Below, in pieces: positions 21,419 through 23,524 of a stretch of DNA of 23,524 nucleotides (its first letter is position 1; each line of letters opens with the position of its first letter). Both the position numbers and the translations under genes were made by a program. The notes beneath the pieces are model-generated. The model ran no database searches. It saw nothing but the letters and a program-made list of their open reading frames with translations, and was not told where the DNA came from. This stretch comes from JACIWB01 sp038818725. GTDB lineage: Archaea > Thermoplasmatota > E2 > UBA202 > JdFR-43. Location of the stretch: assembly GCA_038818725.1 (NCBI GenBank), contig JAWAYL010000016.1, forward strand, positions 1 through 23,524. The letters run 5' to 3'.

Positions 21419-22109
21419 TTTTTATCATTTCTTTGAATTCAGCAGCATTTTTAAGCATTTTTGTATTATTAAATAAGCAATAGACATTTTTTCCTTTACA
21501 AATTTCAAAAAGATTTTTTAGTTCTTCCATGTTATAATCATAATTATAGCCAGTTATTCCATGAAGGCGATAATATTTTATCTCTCCATAAAAACTTTCG
21601 CTTTTAAAAGGATCAACACAATGAATTAAATTAAAATTTTTGCAAATTTCAAAAATTTTTTCTTTGCTCCATTTTCCTCTGAGCTCAATTGCATAAATAA
21701 ATTTTTTTTCTATCGAAGAAAAAAAATGCTCAATATTTTTTAAATTTTCGTCACTTTCATGAAAATTTGGAGGGCATTGAAAAACAACTATTTTTGCATC
21801 CAGCTCTTTTGCAAATTCATTGCATTTTTCCCATGCATCAAAAACTTCATTGCTTGGTTTAAAAAAACCATAATTTTTGCCCTCTAATTTTAGTTTTGCT
21901 TTCTGATAAGTTGGACTGCTTGGAAGATGAGTAATGAGTTGCCACGCTTTCATTGTATACTCAAAGTGAGCTGGCTTTTCCTTGCGCCATTTTCTCGCTG
22001 TTTCTATGTCTGGCAATGAATAGAATGTTTTTTGTAATTCCACAATTTCAAATTTTTTGAAATATTCTTCTTTTTTGCAAGGAAAGCCACAGCATCCTAC
22101 TTTTATCAT
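21405..22109 (-). CDS. DUF72 (YecE-like) protein
   Basis: A 234-residue protein of the DUF72 TIM-barrel family. Visible hallmarks are the N-terminal Val-Gly-Cys-Cys-Gly-Phe, Val-Glu-Leu-Gln-Lys-Thr-Phe-Tyr-Ser-Leu-Pro near 23-33, His-Phe-Glu-Tyr-Thr-Met-Lys-Ala near 48-55, Val-Phe-Gln-Cys-Pro-Pro-Asn-Phe near 108-115, and Tyr-Tyr-Arg-Leu-His-Gly near 179-184. The biochemical function of the family is unknown. The ATG overlaps the tyrS stop (ATGA), so the two genes are translationally coupled. Confidence 0.85.
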   Translation of the reverse strand: MIKVGCCGFPCKKEEYFKKFEIVELQKTFYSLPDIETARKWRKEKPAHFEYTMKAWQLITHLPSSPTYQKAKLKLEGKNYGFFKPSNEVFDAWEKCNEFAKELDAKIVVFQCPPNFHESDENLKNIEHFFSSIEKKFIYAIELRGKWSKEKIFEICKNFNLIHCVDPFKSESFYGEIKYYRLHGITGYNYDYNMEELKNLFEICKGKNVYCLFNNTKMLKNAAEFKEMIKTNSR

Positions 22110-23095
22110 TTCTTTAAATAATTCATAAGAGCTTCTAAATTTTTTGGATTTCTTGAAAAATAGCTTCTTATGGGCAAAATAATTTTTTCTAAATATTCAG
22201 CAACTGAATTCTTAAGCTCAACAAAATGAATTTCGCTTTTAAGAAAAGAATTTTCAAGCTCTTCATAAGATGAAAAAATTCTGCCAGCTACTTCTATTTC
22301 ATCAAAATGCTGAAAAATGATGTGTTTTGTAATTTCCATAACAGGATTATTTTCTGCTTGCAAGGGACAATATGCTTTATTTATTTTTCTTTTTATTGTC
22401 TCAAAATCGTCGTGAATAAAAATTGCACTTTCTGGCTTGCTTTTTGACATTTTTGCATCCATTCTTTCTTTTGCTTGTAATGAAGAAATTAAAGGAGTAT
22501 GCAATGCAACAACTTTTTTCTTTCCCAATTTTTCAGAAACATCTCTTGCAAGCATATGAGCATGCCTTTGATCCATTCCTCCAAGAGCAACATCAACATC
22601 TAAATAAAATATATCAGCTACTTGCATAAGAGGATAAAAAATTTTTGAAACATCTTTTTCCGCCTCCTCCTCTTTTCTCCCCATTATATCCATTGCTCTT
22701 TTAGCTCTTGCAAGCGTTGTCTCTTTTGCTATCTTTAAAACAGTTTTCCAGTAATTGCTATCATTAACAATTTCACTTGCATAAACATATTTAACATTTC
22801 TTAATCCCATTGCAAAGAAGGCATCCTTTATATACTCTCCACAAATTTTAATTGCCTCAATATTCCCATTTAGCTTATCATTTATCCATGCATGCCAGTC
22901 AGCAAGTAAAATATAAAAATCAAAACCAGCATCAACCAAATCTTTAATTTTATCTCCGCACATTAGCCAGCCAAGATGAACAAGCCCAGATGGCTCAAAA
23001 CCAATATATGCCTTCTTATCTTCTCTTTTAACTATCTCTTCAAGTTCTTTAATAGTTACTATCTCTTTCAAATTTCTTTTTATGTCTTCAATCAT
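22106..23095 (-). CDS. tyrS: Tyrosyl-tRNA synthetase, archaeal type
   Basis: A 329-residue class I aminoacyl-tRNA synthetase that charges tRNA-Tyr. The HIGH-type motif is His-Leu-Gly-Trp at 40-43 after Gly-Phe-Glu-Pro-Ser-Gly; the KMSKS loop is intact at 215-219. Gly-Gly-Met-Asp-Gln-Arg-His-Ala-His-Met-Leu-Ala-Arg (172-184) and Leu-Ala-Asp-Trp-His-Ala-Trp (64-70) are typical of archaeal TyrRS rather than TrpRS. The short length, without a bacterial S4-like C-terminal domain, also fits. The ATG is leaderless-like with a box at 23114-23124. DUF72 follows in the same operon. Confidence 0.92.
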   Translation of the reverse strand: MIEDIKRNLKEIVTIKELEEIVKREDKKAYIGFEPSGLVHLGWLMCGDKIKDLVDAGFDFYILLADWHAWINDKLNGNIEAIKICGEYIKDAFFAMGLRNVKYVYASEIVNDSNYWKTVLKIAKETTLARAKRAMDIMGRKEEEAEKDVSKIFYPLMQVADIFYLDVDVALGGMDQRHAHMLARDVSEKLGKKKVVALHTPLISSLQAKERMDAKMSKSKPESAIFIHDDFETIKRKINKAYCPLQAENNPVMEITKHIIFQHFDEIEVAGRIFSSYEELENSFLKSEIHFVELKNSVAEYLEKIILPIRSYFSRNPKNLEALMNYLKK

Positions 23096-23113
23096 AAAAC
23101 CTTATATAAAAAG

Positions 23114-23124
23114 GATATAAGAAA
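23114..23124 (-). promoter_or_regulatory. Probable tyrS TATA box
   Basis: The minus-strand TTTCTTATATC is centred about 24 nt before the tyrS ATG. A second TATATAA stretch at 23103-23109 is too close to the start for a leaderless promoter. Confidence 0.4.
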
Positions 23125-23164
23125 ATTTGGATAGCTCTTAGGATGTTTGATAAATTAAAAGCCT

Positions 23165-23524
23165 TCAAGGATTAAAAATCCATACAATTATTCTATCAGA
23201 TACAACGCTACCAGCTTTTCCATAAAATGCTCCAACAGTTACTTCATATAATCCAGTTCCAATTCTCCATTTCCATTCATAAGGTGGAGAATAATCTATT
23301 TTTCTTGGTTTATATTCATACCAAAGATCTACTAAGAGGAGATAAAATTCTACCCTATCTATTCTATTCATTGGATCAAAAGCATCACATCTTACAGTGA
23401 TGTCTCCTAAAATTATTGGAATTTCAGTTGGAAAAATTTCTCTATCAAATATATAAAAATAATTTTTTGGCTTAACAATTTCTATTTTTGGTGGAAAATA
23501 ATCAACAAATTTAATAACCCATCC
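23165..23524 (-). CDS. Secreted protein, C-terminal fragment
   Basis: The frame is open from the window edge to a TGA at 23165-23167, giving the last 119 residues of a longer protein. The visible part has a Pro-Pro-Lys-Ile-Glu-Ile-Val-Lys-Pro linker and then a domain of about 100 residues starting with Tyr-Phe-Tyr-Ile-Phe, containing Gly-Asp-Ile-Thr-Val and a Tyr-Glu-Trp-Lys-Trp strand, and ending Ile-Val-Trp-Ile-Phe-Asn-Pro. The same domain order ends the 722-residue NosD/Ig-like protein at 9275-11443, so this is probably also an exported surface protein. A start at the internal Met (codon at 23371) is unlikely because the homologous domain begins upstream of it. Confidence 0.7.
   Translation of the reverse strand, partial: GWVIKFVDYFPPKIEIVKPKNYFYIFDREIFPTEIPIILGDITVRCDAFDPMNRIDRVEFYLLLVDLWYEYKPRKIDYSPPYEWKWRIGTGLYEVTVGAFYGKAGSVVSDRIIVWIFNP

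Noticed and set aside
23165..23371. Complete 68-codon gene at the right edge
   Set aside because: The frame stays open to the window end, and the homologous C-terminal domain starts before the internal Met.

Overview
The window is AT-rich archaeal DNA. RadB, Hel308, the KEOPS subunit Cgi121, an archaeal-type TyrRS, an Lrp/AsnC regulator, an ArlI/TadA-type ATPase with two ArlJ/TadC-type membrane proteins and a tRNA without encoded CCA all fit a euryarchaeon. Secreted proteins with a C25-type propeptide, a NosD beta-helix, Ig-like repeats and a recurrent C-terminal domain fit the wider Thermoplasmatota best; that placement is an inference. Genes that head transcription units mostly lack a Shine-Dalgarno site and have an A/T-rich TATA-like box about 24-27 nt before the start codon (leaderless pattern). 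Several operon-internal genes have good Shine-Dalgarno sites.

Layout. 1-471 (-) is the N-terminus of a secreted C25-type (gingipain-like) peptidase precursor. 503-560 (-) is a previously unannotated structure with every hallmark of an archaeal H/ACA guide RNA, between radB (659-1309, -) and the peptidase. An EamA transporter (1383-2240, +) and a stand-alone receiver (2255-2659, +) follow. 2656-9185 (-) reads as one six-gene operon in the order TadA/ArlI ATPase, TadC-like, ArlJ/TadC-like, Roadblock/LC7, a degenerate RecA domain fused to a small GTPase, and a KaiC/ArlH-like protein. Divergent from it is a 722-aa NosD/Ig-like surface protein (9275-11443, +), tail to tail with a B12-binding radical SAM enzyme (11440-12777, -).

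12868-16036 (+) is a compact information-processing unit: a Lrp/AsnC regulator with a Cys-rich tail, hel308, cgi121 and tRNA-Arg(GCG). The first base of the tRNA is the last base of the cgi121 stop codon. Directly after the tRNA lies a decayed alpha/beta-hydrolase gene (16039-16695). An ABC-2-type exporter pair (16764-18507, +) and a large secreted transglutaminase-like/Ig-like protein (18584-21418, +) follow; the latter has a perfect inverted repeat around its probable TATA box. On the minus strand are tyrS and a DUF72 gene (21405-23095) and the C-terminus of another secreted protein (23165-23524).

The most interesting item is the 2.7-9.2 kb operon. It joins the motor and platform of a type IV pilus-like machine to a Roadblock protein, a COG2229-like GTPase and a RecA-fold partner, with a receiver converging on it. 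This resembles bacterial MglA/MglB or CvnB/CvnD switches combined with an ArlH-like subunit. No pilin or prepilin peptidase gene is visible here. All functions are read from sequence motifs; no database search was run.
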